From: Dyadobacter sp. MSC1_007
Lineage (GTDB): Bacteria; Bacteroidota; Bacteroidia; Cytophagales; Spirosomataceae
Direction of reading: 5' to 3'
Assembly: GCF_023667495.1 (NCBI RefSeq)
Contig: NZ_JAMOZL010000017.1
Coordinates: 62,001 to 126,000, forward strand
DNA length: 64,000 bases
Position numbers and translations under genes: made by a program. Positions 32,733 to 42,072 of the stretch are shown piece by piece. Numbering within the stretch: position 1 is the first letter of the stretch; each line of letters opens with the position of its first letter. The notes beneath the pieces were generated by a model. It did no database searches and was not told the origin of the DNA. It worked only from the letters and a program-made list of their open reading frames with translations.

Positions 32733-33344
32733 TCAGGGGTTATCCAGCATCATTTTAATCCAGCCCGGGATCAGTTTCTTCCGCTGCTCCATCATGCCAC
32801 GGTAATTGTCTTCGCCACCCGCAATGGGTTGCAATATAGGTTTGGCAACAAATGGAAATAAAGTCATACCCAGGAGGTTCATCAAAAAATGAAAAGGGTT
32901 GATATCGTTCCGCCGGGCGATCAGCTGTTTGATAAACACCGACTCCGTCAGATGTTTCCTGGCCTGGAACCTGTTCGAAAGTTGCTCGGGATTATTCCTG
33001 ATCTCGCTAAGCACAAAAATCGGCAGGTCGGGATGTTCGAGGAGCATAGTAATATAATTGTCGGTAATCTTATCCAGTTTCTCTTCCAGTGTCGTGGTTG
33101 AATCGTTCAATATGGGAGCAAGTACTCCAAACAGTTTATCGATCCGCTCGGCCATCACGATCTGGAAAAGCTTTTCTTTACTTCTGAAATAATAGTTCAG
33201 CAATGCCAGATTAATGCCTGCCTCTTCGGCAATATCCCTCGTCCGGGCATTGCCGTACCCTTTTTTGGTAAACACGATACTCGCCGCTTCCTTGATTTTT
33301 TCTTCCGTCGAAAGATCCAGTTCCGCCTTCGCCACCTTTGCCAT
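32733..33344 (-). CDS. TetR/AcrR family repressor (CecR/YbiH-like)
   Basis: 203 aa. The N-terminal helix-turn-helix (~12-58) reads KIKEAASIVFTKKGYG, TRDIAEEAGINLALLNYYFRSKEKLF, a TetR signature. The C-terminal ligand domain is all-helical and includes FLMNLLGMTLFPFVAKPIL. E. coli CecR (YbiH) controls ybhGFSR, and the genes downstream here are the counterparts, so it probably represses the efflux operon and itself through the two TTAATCAnnTGATTAA sites. Confidence 0.92.
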   Translation of the reverse strand: MAKVAKAELDLSTEEKIKEAASIVFTKKGYGNARTRDIAEEAGINLALLNYYFRSKEKLFQIVMAERIDKLFGVLAPILNDSTTTLEEKLDKITDNYITMLLEHPDLPIFVLSEIRNNPEQLSNRFQARKHLTESVFIKQLIARRNDINPFHFLMNLLGMTLFPFVAKPILQPIAGGEDNYRGMMEQRKKLIPGWIKMMLDNP

Positions 33345-33403
33345 TTGTCAATTTCTTTATAACAGCTCAAAGGTATAAGTGATTTTTTATTTATACAAAT
33401 TAT

Positions 33404-33419
33404 TTAATCAAATGATTAA
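33404..33419. promoter_or_regulatory. Palindromic operator upstream of tetR
   Basis: TTAATCAAATGATTAA has the same half-sites as 32699-32714 and lies 60 nt before the tetR start, in the divergent spacer with lepA. Confidence 0.7.
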
Positions 33420-33508
33420 TAAAATAAGGTACGCTCGTAAAAACCATCAAGCACATCCATTTTGAAAGGGTATTCGTGTTTAGTTTTGAACTTCCGCCCC
33501 AAAACCTG

Positions 33509-33537
33509 TTGAAATATTAATTACCCTCGTAATTTTG
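33509..33537 (+). promoter_or_regulatory. lepA promoter
   Basis: A TTG box (33509-33511) and TAATTTTG (33530-33537) are separated by 18 nt, close to the Bacteroidota -33/-7 layout, 55 nt before the lepA ATG. Confidence 0.6.
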
Positions 33538-33591
33538 CGGTTGCTTTGGCCTGAACTTTACATTCAAAGCGTTTGAATAGGAACTACCTTC

Positions 33592-35379
33592 ATGAAGAAA
33601 ATCCGTAATTTTTGCATTATTGCCCATATTGACCACGGGAAAAGCACTTTGGCAGACCGCTTGCTGGAATTTACAAAAACCGTATCCCACCGCGACATGC
33701 AGGCGCAGCTTTTGGACAATATGGATCTGGAACGCGAACGAGGCATCACCATTAAGAGCCACGCGATCCAGATGAACTATGTTTATAAAGGAGAAGAATA
33801 TATACTGAACCTGATCGATACGCCGGGACACGTGGACTTTTCCTACGAAGTTTCCCGCTCGATTGCCGCCTGTGAGGGCGCATTGTTGCTCGTGGACGCT
33901 TCACAAGGCACAGAAGCCCAGACGATCTCCAACCTCTACCTGGCGATCAACCACGACCTCGTCATTATCCCTGTACTCAACAAGATTGACCTTCCCGGCG
34001 CAAGGCCAGAGGAGATCAAGGATGAAATGGTGGACCTCCTGGGCTGCGAACGTGCGGACATTATTCCCGCGAGCGGCAAGGAAGGAATTGGTGTTGAAGA
34101 TATATTGAATGCAATTGTAGAGCGTATTCCTGCGCCCGTCGGTGATCCTGACGGCCCCTTGCAAGCACTGATCTTTGACTCTGTTTTTAACTCATACCGC
34201 GGTATCGAAGTTATTTTCCGGGTTAAAAACGGCAGCATTAGGAAAGGCGACAAAGTAAAGTTCATGGCTACCGGCAAGGAATATTTTGCCGATGAGATCG
34301 GAACGCTAGGTCTTGCACAAATTCCGAAACAAGTCGTGGAATGCGGAGACGTGGGTTACTTGATCTCGGGTATCAAAGTGGCCAAAGAAGTAAAAGTAGG
34401 CGACACGTTCACCCACATCGATCGTCCTGCAAGTGAGGCAATTGTAGGTTTTTCGGAAGTAAAACCGATGGTTTTTGCGGGTATTTACCCGGTAGACACC
34501 AGCGAGTTTGAAGAGCTTCGCGAGGCGATGGAAAAGTTGCAGCTGAACGACGCGGCGCTTGTATGGGAGCCTGAAACTTCGGCGGCCCTCGGCTTTGGTT
34601 TCCGTTGCGGCTTCCTTGGAATGCTGCACATGGAGATCGTGCAAGAACGTCTGGAACGCGAGTTCGACATGACGGTGATCACTACGGTGCCGTCGGTGCA
34701 GTTCAGGGTGCTTAATACGAAGGATAAACTGCTCAATATCAGCGCACCTTCCGAAATGCCTGATCCTAACCACATTAAATATATCGAGGAGCCTTATATC
34801 AATGCACAGATCATCACCAAATCGGACTACATTGGCCCGATCCTGAATTTGTGTATGGACAAGCGTGGTATCCTCAAAAACCAGATTTACCTCACCTCCG
34901 AACGTGTGGAACTGCAATTCCTGATCCCGCTGGCTGAGGTGGTTTTCGACTTTTTTGATAAACTCAAAACCATATCGAGAGGATACGCGTCGCTGGATTA
35001 CGAACTGGCCGGCTACCAGGAATCCGACATGGTGAAACTGGACGTAATGCTCAACGGCGAGCCCGTAGATGCGCTTTCGGCCATTGTACACCGTTCGAAA
35101 TCCTATGAATGGGGCAAGAAGCTGTGCGAAAAGCTACGCGAGCTGATTCCGAGACAAATGTTTGAGATCGCCATTCAGGCTGCCATCGGACAGAAGATTA
35201 TTGCCCGCGAAACCGTGAAAGCCATGCGGAAGGACGTTTTGGCGAAATGTTATGGCGGTGATATCTCCCGGAAACGCAAACTCCTTGAAAAACAGAAGAA
35301 AGGGAAAAAACGGATGCGTCAGGTTGGAAACGTAGAGATTCCACAGGAAGCATTTATGGCTGTTTTGAAGATCAACTAA
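33592..35379 (+). CDS. lepA: Elongation factor 4 (LepA), ribosome back-translocating GTPase
   Basis: 595 aa, the usual length. The GTPase domain starts with AHIDHGKST (P loop, ~12-20), switch RERGITIK, DTPGHVDF (G3) and NKIDLPGA (G4). EF-G-like domains II, III and V follow, then the LepA-specific C-terminal domain (KLDVMLNGEPVDALS, then a basic tail KRKLLEKQKKGKKRMRQVG). It acts on stalled ribosomes or in 30S maturation. It has its own promoter and lies 111 nt before the E2 gene. Confidence 0.98.
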   Translation: MKKIRNFCIIAHIDHGKSTLADRLLEFTKTVSHRDMQAQLLDNMDLERERGITIKSHAIQMNYVYKGEEYILNLIDTPGHVDFSYEVSRSIAACEGALLLVDASQGTEAQTISNLYLAINHDLVIIPVLNKIDLPGARPEEIKDEMVDLLGCERADIIPASGKEGIGVEDILNAIVERIPAPVGDPDGPLQALIFDSVFNSYRGIEVIFRVKNGSIRKGDKVKFMATGKEYFADEIGTLGLAQIPKQVVECGDVGYLISGIKVAKEVKVGDTFTHIDRPASEAIVGFSEVKPMVFAGIYPVDTSEFEELREAMEKLQLNDAALVWEPETSAALGFGFRCGFLGMLHMEIVQERLEREFDMTVITTVPSVQFRVLNTKDKLLNISAPSEMPDPNHIKYIEEPYINAQIITKSDYIGPILNLCMDKRGILKNQIYLTSERVELQFLIPLAEVVFDFFDKLKTISRGYASLDYELAGYQESDMVKLDVMLNGEPVDALSAIVHRSKSYEWGKKLCEKLRELIPRQMFEIAIQAAIGQKIIARETVKAMRKDVLAKCYGGDISRKRKLLEKQKKGKKRMRQVGNVEIPQEAFMAVLKIN

Positions 35380-35435
35380 AAATTCCAGCGGTTCAGAATT
35401 CTGATAAAAGCAGGTGCAAAATTGCCCTTTTATTG

Positions 35436-35443
35436 TAATTTTG
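35436..35443 (+). promoter_or_regulatory. -7 element upstream of the pyruvate dehydrogenase E2 gene
   Basis: TAATTTTG lies 48 nt before the ATG at 35491. The -33 box is not clear. Confidence 0.45.
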
Positions 35444-35490
35444 ACCAAAGTCTAATTTCGACCAAGAACAAAAATACCTTAACAAGCGAT

Positions 35491-37161
35491 ATGGCAGAAG
35501 TAATTCGTATGCCCAAAATGAGCGACACCATGGAAGAAGGTGTTATCGCAGAATGGCACAAAAAAGTAGGTGATAAAATTAAATCCGGTGAGGTGATTGC
35601 TGAGGTCGAAACCGATAAGGCTACCATGGACCTGGAATCTTATTATGACGGTACGCTTCTTTACATTGGTGTAAATAAAGGTGATGCGGTTCCTATTAAC
35701 GGCATTATGGCTATCGTCGGTGCCGAAGGCGAGGACTATAAATCGCTGCTTGAAGGCGGAAACGGAGCTGCCACCAACGGCGCTGCAGCCCCTGCGCAAG
35801 AAGAAGCCAAACCGGCTCCCGCTGCACCAGCAGTGGAAACCGTTACACCTCAACCTGCTCCCAAAGCTGCCGCACCTGCTGAGAAAATCAACGCTGCCGT
35901 GGTACGTATGCCCAAAATGAGCGATACGATGGAAGAAGGGACTTTGGTTTCGTGGCAGAAAAAAGTTGGAGATAAAGTAAAATCAGGTGACATATTGGCC
36001 GAAGTCGAAACCGACAAGGCAACTATGGAACTGGAAGCATACGAAGACGGAACATTGCTGTACGTCGGCATTAAAGAAGGCGAAGCGGTTCCTGTGGATG
36101 CCATTATCGCGGTAATCGGTGAAGAAGGGTCGAATGTAGAAGCATTACTTGCCCGTGAAAACGGAGAAGTACCGGCCGAAGCACCAGCTGCTGCAAGCAC
36201 AGCTCAGGCTGCACCTGCACAAGTAAACGGTTCAGAAAAAGCAGTATCAGTGGCAGATTCTGGCGACCGCGTGAAAGCTTCACCTCTTGCGAAACGTCTG
36301 GCTGACGAAAAAGGCATTAACCTGAGCCAGGTAGCAGGAAGCGGCGACAACGGGCGCATTGTAAAACGCGACGTGGACGAGTTTAAGCCTGCTGCAAAAA
36401 CGGAAGCACCAGCTGTATCAGCATCTGCTCCGGCAGCAAAACCAGCCGAAACTGCTGCTCCAAGCGCACCTGCAAGCGGAGATTTCACAGATACGCCTAT
36501 CTCGCAAATGCGCAAGACTATCGCACGCAGATTGAGCGAAAGCTTGTTCACAGCACCGCATTTCTATGTGACCATGGAAATCGTGATGGACAAAGCAATG
36601 GCCCTGCGTCCGCAACTGAACGACGTGAGCCCTGCGAAAATCTCTTTCAACGACATGGTGATCAAAGCTTGCGCCGTGGCGTTGAGACAACATCCTGCCG
36701 TAAATTCCGCGTGGCTGGGTGACAAGATCAGAAAATACAATTATGTCAATATAGGTGTTGCCGTGGCTGTGGACGAAGGTCTGCTGGTACCGGTGATCCG
36801 CGACGCCGATAAGAAAACGCTTTCTGTCATTTCTGGTGAGGTAAAAGACCTTGCTGGCAAGGCGAAGGACAAAAAGCTACAACCGAAGGATTGGGAAGGC
36901 AATACATTCTCGGTTTCTAACCTGGGTATGTTTGGTGTAGACGAATTTACAGCCATCATCAACCCGCCGGATTCCTGCATTCTGGCTATCGGGGCGATCA
37001 AAAAGGTAGCGGCTTTCAAAGAGGACGGAACGGTTTATCCGACCAACATCATGAAAGTTACATTGTCTGCCGATCACCGTGTGGTAGATGGTGCAACCGC
37101 TGCACAGTTCCTTTTGACAGTAAAAAAACTGTTGGAAGAGCCAATGAGCATGCTGGTTTAA
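35491..37161 (+). CDS. pdhC: Pyruvate dehydrogenase complex E2, dihydrolipoamide acetyltransferase
   Basis: 556 aa from the ATG at 35491 (an upstream in-frame ATG at 35422 precedes the promoter). Two lipoyl domains are present: Lys43 in ETDKATMDLE and Lys176 in ETDKATMELE are the lipoylation sites. Each is followed by an Ala/Pro-rich linker. An E1/E3-binding domain lies at ~258-295 (SPLAKRLADEKGINLSQVAG). The acetyltransferase domain (~330-556) ends with the catalytic HRVVDG near 528. It transfers acetyl groups to CoA. E1 and E3 genes are not in the window. Confidence 0.96.
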   Translation: MAEVIRMPKMSDTMEEGVIAEWHKKVGDKIKSGEVIAEVETDKATMDLESYYDGTLLYIGVNKGDAVPINGIMAIVGAEGEDYKSLLEGGNGAATNGAAAPAQEEAKPAPAAPAVETVTPQPAPKAAAPAEKINAAVVRMPKMSDTMEEGTLVSWQKKVGDKVKSGDILAEVETDKATMELEAYEDGTLLYVGIKEGEAVPVDAIIAVIGEEGSNVEALLARENGEVPAEAPAAASTAQAAPAQVNGSEKAVSVADSGDRVKASPLAKRLADEKGINLSQVAGSGDNGRIVKRDVDEFKPAAKTEAPAVSASAPAAKPAETAAPSAPASGDFTDTPISQMRKTIARRLSESLFTAPHFYVTMEIVMDKAMALRPQLNDVSPAKISFNDMVIKACAVALRQHPAVNSAWLGDKIRKYNYVNIGVAVAVDEGLLVPVIRDADKKTLSVISGEVKDLAGKAKDKKLQPKDWEGNTFSVSNLGMFGVDEFTAIINPPDSCILAIGAIKKVAAFKEDGTVYPTNIMKVTLSADHRVVDGATAAQFLLTVKKLLEEPMSMLV

Positions 37162-37183
37162 CAACCAATAACAAAAAACAAGT

Positions 37184-37222
37184 ACAAAGTGTCAGGTTCT
37201 GTAACCTGGCACTTTTGTTTTA
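37184..37222 (+). terminator. Intrinsic terminator after the E2 gene
   Basis: ACAAAGTGTCAGGTT (37184-37198) pairs with AACCTGGCACTTTTGT (37203-37218) around a 4-nt loop; a T-rich run follows. Confidence 0.8.
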
Positions 37223-37283
37223 AAATGGCTTTAAGAATTTAATATCCTACAAAAGCCGATAACAAAGAGTTTAAATAAACGAT

Positions 37284-37823
37284 ATGGAGAAAATACACGC
37301 TACCACCGTCCTTGGGGTATTACACAACGGAGCAGTTTCGCTGGGTGCCGATGGCCAGGCTACAATGGGCAATACAGTTGCCAAAAGCAATGTAAAGAAG
37401 ATCAGGACCCTAATGGGCGGCAAGATATTGGTAGGTTTCGCCGGCTCTACTGCCGACGCGTTTACCCTTCTTGAAAAATTCGAAGAGAAATTGAATGCTT
37501 ATGGCGGGAATATGAAACGGGCGGCCATTGAGCTAGCAAAAGACTGGCGCACAGATCGTTATCTCCGAAAACTGGAAGCGATGATGATTACTGCTAATAA
37601 GGATGAAATCCTTGTCATTTCAGGAACCGGCGATGTACTGGAACCCGAAAACGGCATCGCAGCGATAGGTTCGGGTGGAAACTACGCATTATCGGCGGCC
37701 CAGGCTTTGAAAAAACACGCCGGTCATCTTTCGGCAGAAGAAATGGTAAGGGAAGGTCTTACTATTGCTGCGGATCTGTGCATTTACACGAATCACAACC
37801 TGGTGATCGAAAAGGTGCAATAG
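37284..37823 (+). CDS. hslV: ATP-dependent protease proteolytic subunit HslV
   Basis: 179 aa, N-terminal-nucleophile hydrolase of the HslUV protease. The propeptide MEKIHA would be removed before the catalytic Thr7 in TTVLGVLHNG. GADGQATMGNTV, KVKKI-like SNVKKIRTL and GFAGSTADAFTL are typical. HslU, the ATPase partner, is not adjacent and must be encoded elsewhere. The stop codon lies inside a perfect 16-bp palindrome that opens a hairpin-rich intergenic region. Confidence 0.96.
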   Translation: MEKIHATTVLGVLHNGAVSLGADGQATMGNTVAKSNVKKIRTLMGGKILVGFAGSTADAFTLLEKFEEKLNAYGGNMKRAAIELAKDWRTDRYLRKLEAMMITANKDEILVISGTGDVLEPENGIAAIGSGGNYALSAAQALKKHAGHLSAEEMVREGLTIAADLCIYTNHNLVIEKVQ

Positions 37824-37946
37824 CGCTATTGCGCGAAGCTCTGCTTCGTGCTCAGCTATTCGCAGGCCTCCGGCCGGAATAAACATGCGACAAGAACATA
37901 CTGCCAACCGGCCGGAGGCCTTGTAATAGCGTGTGCGAACGGTGAC
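37817..37946. repeat. Cluster of hairpins between hslV and dacB
   Basis: Four palindromes lie side by side: GCAATAGCGCTATTGC (37817-37832, over the hslV stop), GAAGCTCTGCTTC (~37835-37847), 14-bp perfect arms AGGCCTCCGGCCGG (37864-37877) and their complement (37908-37921), and GTGCGAACGGTGACGTTCGCAC (~37931-37952). The central arms could end transcription from both convergent genes, but no T tract follows, so a REP-like element is also possible. Confidence 0.6.
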
Positions 37947-37968
37947 GTTCGCACCATCGCTTGTATCT

Positions 37969-39441
37969 TCACAGCTCCGCCATCAAAGCCATAATCCGCG
38001 CCAGCGAATCGGAAATCACACGATTACTTCCCGGCACGTACTTGTTCGCGATAATCGAAAAGCTAAGCAATGCCCCCGATTTAGCAGTCACATAACCAGC
38101 AAACGCCCGGGTTCCTTCTATTGAACCGCTTTTCACATGCATATTACCAACTGCTTTCGTTCCTTTCGCGAGGTTACGTACTGTGCCATTCTGTCCAATA
38201 ATGGCTATGCTTTTATAAAAATCCTGAAAACTGACATCTCCGCTCGCCAGACTAAGAATGTCCACGAGATTTTGAGTCGTAAGAGACCCCGATGGCGACA
38301 AACCGCTGCCGTCTTTGATGTAAAAACCACGCAGATCAGCCCCCCTGCCCGACCAATAGCCGGTTATAGCCGTCGCTGCATCATCAAAGCCGGATTTACC
38401 CGACAATCTTTTCCCCGATTGTTTGAAAAATGCATCGGCAAAAAGATTAATGCTCCAAAAATTGGCCTGCTGGCATAGCTCGCGCAGGGGCGGGGATTTG
38501 TACTCGTCGATCACCTTTTTGGGATTCGGTGCAATCAGATTCTGATTTCCCGTCACCGGTTCTTGTTCGGCCACAACCACGCCATTGCCTGATAATGCAT
38601 TTTTGAGCGCATAGGCGGCATACCAGGCAGGGTCTGGAATGGAGCCTTTGACCGTAAATGCACTGCTTCCGGCAGGTACAGTGCCGGTGAGCAGCACGTT
38701 GTTGCCAAGCGGGCTGCTATAAATAATCGTCTGATCGCCGGAACCCCGCTCGCCCGTCGTGACTTGATTGGTGAATGACAAATAGGGAATGGACGGCTCT
38801 GTGCCAATGACTGTCGTGGGATCGCCTGGCTCCACACCCGGTTTGAATTTAATACGGTAAAGGTTTTCATTAAAGTTCAATCCCTGCACACCAGCGCCAT
38901 AATAGTTGCCCATATCGCCCCAGATCCAGGTGCTGGCGACGGCTTCTTTGTCGAAAAACGAAGCGTCCGCCAGGACTTTTCCTTTGATGTATTTGATGCC
39001 CGAACGCTTGACGGCAGCCACCCACCGGTTGATCATTTCTGCCGCCGCTGGATAACCTTTAAATCGGTCGCTTCCGAGTGACGGGTCTCCCGTTCCATGA
39101 ATATAGAGGTTCCCTGCGAGCGTATCACCGCGCAGGACGCCGTCATATTCCAGGAAAGTTTGGAATTTATAATCCCCGCCAAAAAGTGAAAGTACAGTCG
39201 CGGTCGACACGAGTTTTAGCGTGGAAGCCGACGGAAGCGACCTTTCCGGGTTAAGGGCAAAGACATTAGCCTTGTCCTTTACCGACTTAATACTGACCGC
39301 CAGCGTGCCACTTCTCATGAATTCACTGTTTTGTAATTCCAGTACCGCGTCGCTAAGGTTCGCCAGTGCAACGCTGTCAACGGACTGCGCGAAACCGGAC
39401 TGACATAGAAGCAGAAAGAGCGAGGGAAGAAGAATTTTCAT
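37969..39441 (-). CDS. dacB: D-alanyl-D-alanine carboxypeptidase/endopeptidase (PBP4)
   Basis: 490 aa from the ATG at 39441, which gives a clean signal peptide (MKILLPSLFLLLCQSGFAQ). Penicillin-binding motifs of class C: SxxK as SASTLK (~71-76 of the precursor), SxN as SIN in FWSINLFADAFF, and KTG-type KSG in HVKSGSIEGTRAFAGYV. The ~170-residue insertion typical of PBP4 lies between the first two. It trims or cleaves peptidoglycan cross-links in the periplasm. Convergent with hslV. Confidence 0.95.
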   Translation of the reverse strand: MKILLPSLFLLLCQSGFAQSVDSVALANLSDAVLELQNSEFMRSGTLAVSIKSVKDKANVFALNPERSLPSASTLKLVSTATVLSLFGGDYKFQTFLEYDGVLRGDTLAGNLYIHGTGDPSLGSDRFKGYPAAAEMINRWVAAVKRSGIKYIKGKVLADASFFDKEAVASTWIWGDMGNYYGAGVQGLNFNENLYRIKFKPGVEPGDPTTVIGTEPSIPYLSFTNQVTTGERGSGDQTIIYSSPLGNNVLLTGTVPAGSSAFTVKGSIPDPAWYAAYALKNALSGNGVVVAEQEPVTGNQNLIAPNPKKVIDEYKSPPLRELCQQANFWSINLFADAFFKQSGKRLSGKSGFDDAATAITGYWSGRGADLRGFYIKDGSGLSPSGSLTTQNLVDILSLASGDVSFQDFYKSIAIIGQNGTVRNLAKGTKAVGNMHVKSGSIEGTRAFAGYVTAKSGALLSFSIIANKYVPGSNRVISDSLARIMALMAEL

Positions 39442-39529
39442 AACTTGGTTCAAACTCATTCGGGAAATGTAAAATCATTGCCTTTATCTAAACTAGTAAC
39501 TATTGTCCGAATCTCAGGCTGTTTTTTGG

Positions 39530-39537
39530 TACTTTTG
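39530..39537 (+). promoter_or_regulatory. -7 element upstream of the beta-CASP nuclease gene
   Basis: TACTTTTG matches TAnnTTTG. It lies 110 nt before the ATG at 39647, leaving a long leader. Confidence 0.45.
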
Positions 39538-39646
39538 TAAGATATTAGACATTTGATTGGCAGTTTACAAAGAAAAGATACAATAGTGATATTGATTTTT
39601 CCGGCTGCGGAAAAATCCCAATATAGCTTTCACCCATACTATTTAT

Positions 39647-41071
39647 ATGAAATTGACATTTTGGGGAGCTACACAACAGGTTACCGGTAGCATGTTCCTT
39701 TTGGAATCGGATGATTACCGGATTTTGATCGATTGTGGCTCTGATTTTGACTTGGATGAGATTGGCAAAAAAAACAGGTATGAGCAACAAAAGAGCGTAT
39801 TTCCGTTTGAACCCAGTCTGATCAATACTGTTCTTCTTACACACGCTCATATTGACCATTCGGGAAATATCCCCAATCTATATAAGGAGGGATTTGAAGG
39901 AAGGGTTGTTTGTACAGAGCCGACGATGGCGCTTACTGCATTACTGCTGAAAGATGCAGCGAATCTGCACCAAAAACGTCTCAATGCAAGAAACGGAGCT
40001 TCCGGCCGCAAAAAAAGCAAAAAGAAAAAGGAAGTTCCGATGGATTACTTTGCTGAAAAACACGTAATCGAGGCGCTGGACAATTTTGTACCGGTTGCAT
40101 TCGGGCAGCGTTACCGCATTGCCGACAATGTTACCGTCACCTATTATGCCGCCGGCCACCTGCTGGGCGCTGCGCATATCGTATTGGAAGTTTATGAAGA
40201 CGGTCAGAAGAAAAGGCTTTGCTTTTCGGGAGATATTGGCCGGAGCAACTACCCCCTGCTCACCGACCCGCAGGAAATACCGCAAGTCGACTATCTCATC
40301 TGCGAATCGACCTATGGAAACCGACTGCATGAAGATCAGGGTGGACCAGAGGAGACGCTTGCGGATGTAATCAAACGTACATGTATCGACATTCCCGGAC
40401 GGCTCATTATCCCGTCTTTCAGCGTTGGTCGCACGCAGGCGCTCCTTTATACGCTCAACAAATTATATCTCGACCGTTCATTTCCCTACATCAAGGTATT
40501 TTCTGATAGTCCGCTTGCCCACAGCAGCACGAAGGTGTACCAGCGCCATGTTCGGTTACTCAATAAAGAGGCGCGGAATTTCCAGGAAAATAATGATATG
40601 CTTTTCGATTTTGAGAACCTGGTTTATCTCGAAAGTCAGGATGCGAGCAGGGCGGTATCTAATTACAACGAGCCGTGCATTATCATTTCATCGTCCGGAA
40701 TGGTGCAGGGCGGGCGTGTGGAGCAGCACGTGGAGGCCAATATCGGCAACCCTTACGCGACTATCCTGATGATCGGATATGCGTCGGAAGGGACCCTCGG
40801 ATGGAGGCTTTTGAACGGGCAGGATACCATATCGATTCGCGGAAAGCAGTATCCCGTCTTGGCTAATATTGAAAAAATTGACGTATTTAGCGGCCACGGA
40901 GACCAAAACGACTTGCTGAAATTTGTAAAAATGCAGGATCCCGAAAAACTAAAAAGCGTTTTTCTCGTCCACGGAGAGCAGCAAAGTATGGCTGATTTTC
41001 AAAGTAAAATACAAGAATCCGGCTATAAAACGGTAGAAATACCATTGAGGGGGCAGACTTACGAACTCTGA
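39647..41071 (+). CDS. MBL-fold beta-CASP RNA-processing exonuclease
   Basis: 474 aa. The metallo-beta-lactamase zinc site HxHxDH is seen in THAHIDHSGNIP (~64-75). Further ligands are in GHLLGAAH and FSGDIGR. The beta-CASP insert follows with GRTQALLYTLNKL. It is topped by SSGMVQGGR and a C-terminal HGE motif in VFLVHGEQQSM. The family includes CPSF-73-like bacterial ribonucleases. A Lys-rich insertion at ~121-127 (GRKKSKKKKE) is unusual and could help bind RNA. Located 39 nt upstream of accA. Confidence 0.93.
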   Translation: MKLTFWGATQQVTGSMFLLESDDYRILIDCGSDFDLDEIGKKNRYEQQKSVFPFEPSLINTVLLTHAHIDHSGNIPNLYKEGFEGRVVCTEPTMALTALLLKDAANLHQKRLNARNGASGRKKSKKKKEVPMDYFAEKHVIEALDNFVPVAFGQRYRIADNVTVTYYAAGHLLGAAHIVLEVYEDGQKKRLCFSGDIGRSNYPLLTDPQEIPQVDYLICESTYGNRLHEDQGGPEETLADVIKRTCIDIPGRLIIPSFSVGRTQALLYTLNKLYLDRSFPYIKVFSDSPLAHSSTKVYQRHVRLLNKEARNFQENNDMLFDFENLVYLESQDASRAVSNYNEPCIIISSSGMVQGGRVEQHVEANIGNPYATILMIGYASEGTLGWRLLNGQDTISIRGKQYPVLANIEKIDVFSGHGDQNDLLKFVKMQDPEKLKSVFLVHGEQQSMADFQSKIQESGYKTVEIPLRGQTYEL

Positions 41072-41110
41072 CATCCCTGATCTTAGCCCACAAATCACCA
41101 GAACCTAAAT

Positions 41111-42067
41111 ATGAGAACATACCTGGATTTTGAAAAGCCTATGGCCGAGCTGGAAAGAAAGCTCGAAGAAATGAAAACGTTGGCCAAGGAGAACAATGTG
41201 GATTTTTCGGACGCCATATCGTTGCTGGAAGGCAATATCACCAATCTTCGAAAAGAAATATTTGAAAACCTGACGCGCTGGCAGCGTGTGCAACTATCAC
41301 GCCACCCCGACAGGCCATATACCCTCGATTATATCGAACTGATATGCGACGAATTTATCGAACTGCATGGTGACCGCCAGGTGCGGGACGATCCGGCTAT
41401 TATCGGCGGATTGGCCAATGTAGGCGGCCAGTCGTTCATGCTGATCGGCCAGCAGAAAGGGCGCAATACCAAGCAGCGGCAACACCGCAACTTCGGTATG
41501 CCCAATCCCGAAGGTTACCGCAAGGCACTCCGATTGATGAAGCTGGCTGAAAAATTCAACAAACCCATTGTGACGCTTATCGACACTCCAGGCGCATTTC
41601 CGGGCATGGAAGCAGAGGAGCGTGGACAAGGTGAAGCCATTGCCCGTAACCTGAAAGAAATGTTTATGCTGAAAGTGCCGGTGATCTGTATCGTGATCGG
41701 TGAAGGTGCATCCGGTGGCGCATTGGGTATCGCGATAGGCGACCGAGTGCTGATGCTCGAAAACACCTGGTATTCCGTTATTTCACCTGAAAACTGCTCG
41801 GCGATCCTTTGGAGAAGCTGGGATTTCAAAGAGCAGGCGGCAGAAGCGATGAAAATCACTGCCAAGGACATGAAAAAGAATAACCTGATCGACGGTATCA
41901 TTGCCGAACCACTCGGCGGCGCGCACCTCGACCATAACTGGATGGCAGAGGAGATAAAAAAGACCATACTCGAAAATATCACGGAGCTTTCGGGCATCTC
42001 CGAGCAAGACAGGATCGACCAGCGTATCGAGAAATTCTGTGCAATGGGCGTGGTGGTAGAACAGTAA
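41111..42067 (+). CDS. accA: Acetyl-CoA carboxylase carboxyltransferase subunit alpha
   Basis: 318 aa, normal length. N-terminal helical segment MRTYLDFEKPMAELERKLEEMK, then DYIELICDEFIELHGDRQVRDDPAI, NFGMPNPEGYRKALRLM and the oxyanion region GEGASGGALGI (~196-206). With AccD it moves carboxyl from biotin to acetyl-CoA, the first step of fatty-acid synthesis. accD is not in the window. The HAD gene begins 5 nt after its stop. Confidence 0.97.
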   Translation: MRTYLDFEKPMAELERKLEEMKTLAKENNVDFSDAISLLEGNITNLRKEIFENLTRWQRVQLSRHPDRPYTLDYIELICDEFIELHGDRQVRDDPAIIGGLANVGGQSFMLIGQQKGRNTKQRQHRNFGMPNPEGYRKALRLMKLAEKFNKPIVTLIDTPGAFPGMEAEERGQGEAIARNLKEMFMLKVPVICIVIGEGASGGALGIAIGDRVLMLENTWYSVISPENCSAILWRSWDFKEQAAEAMKITAKDMKKNNLIDGIIAEPLGGAHLDHNWMAEEIKKTILENITELSGISEQDRIDQRIEKFCAMGVVVEQ

Positions 42068-42072
42068 TATCG

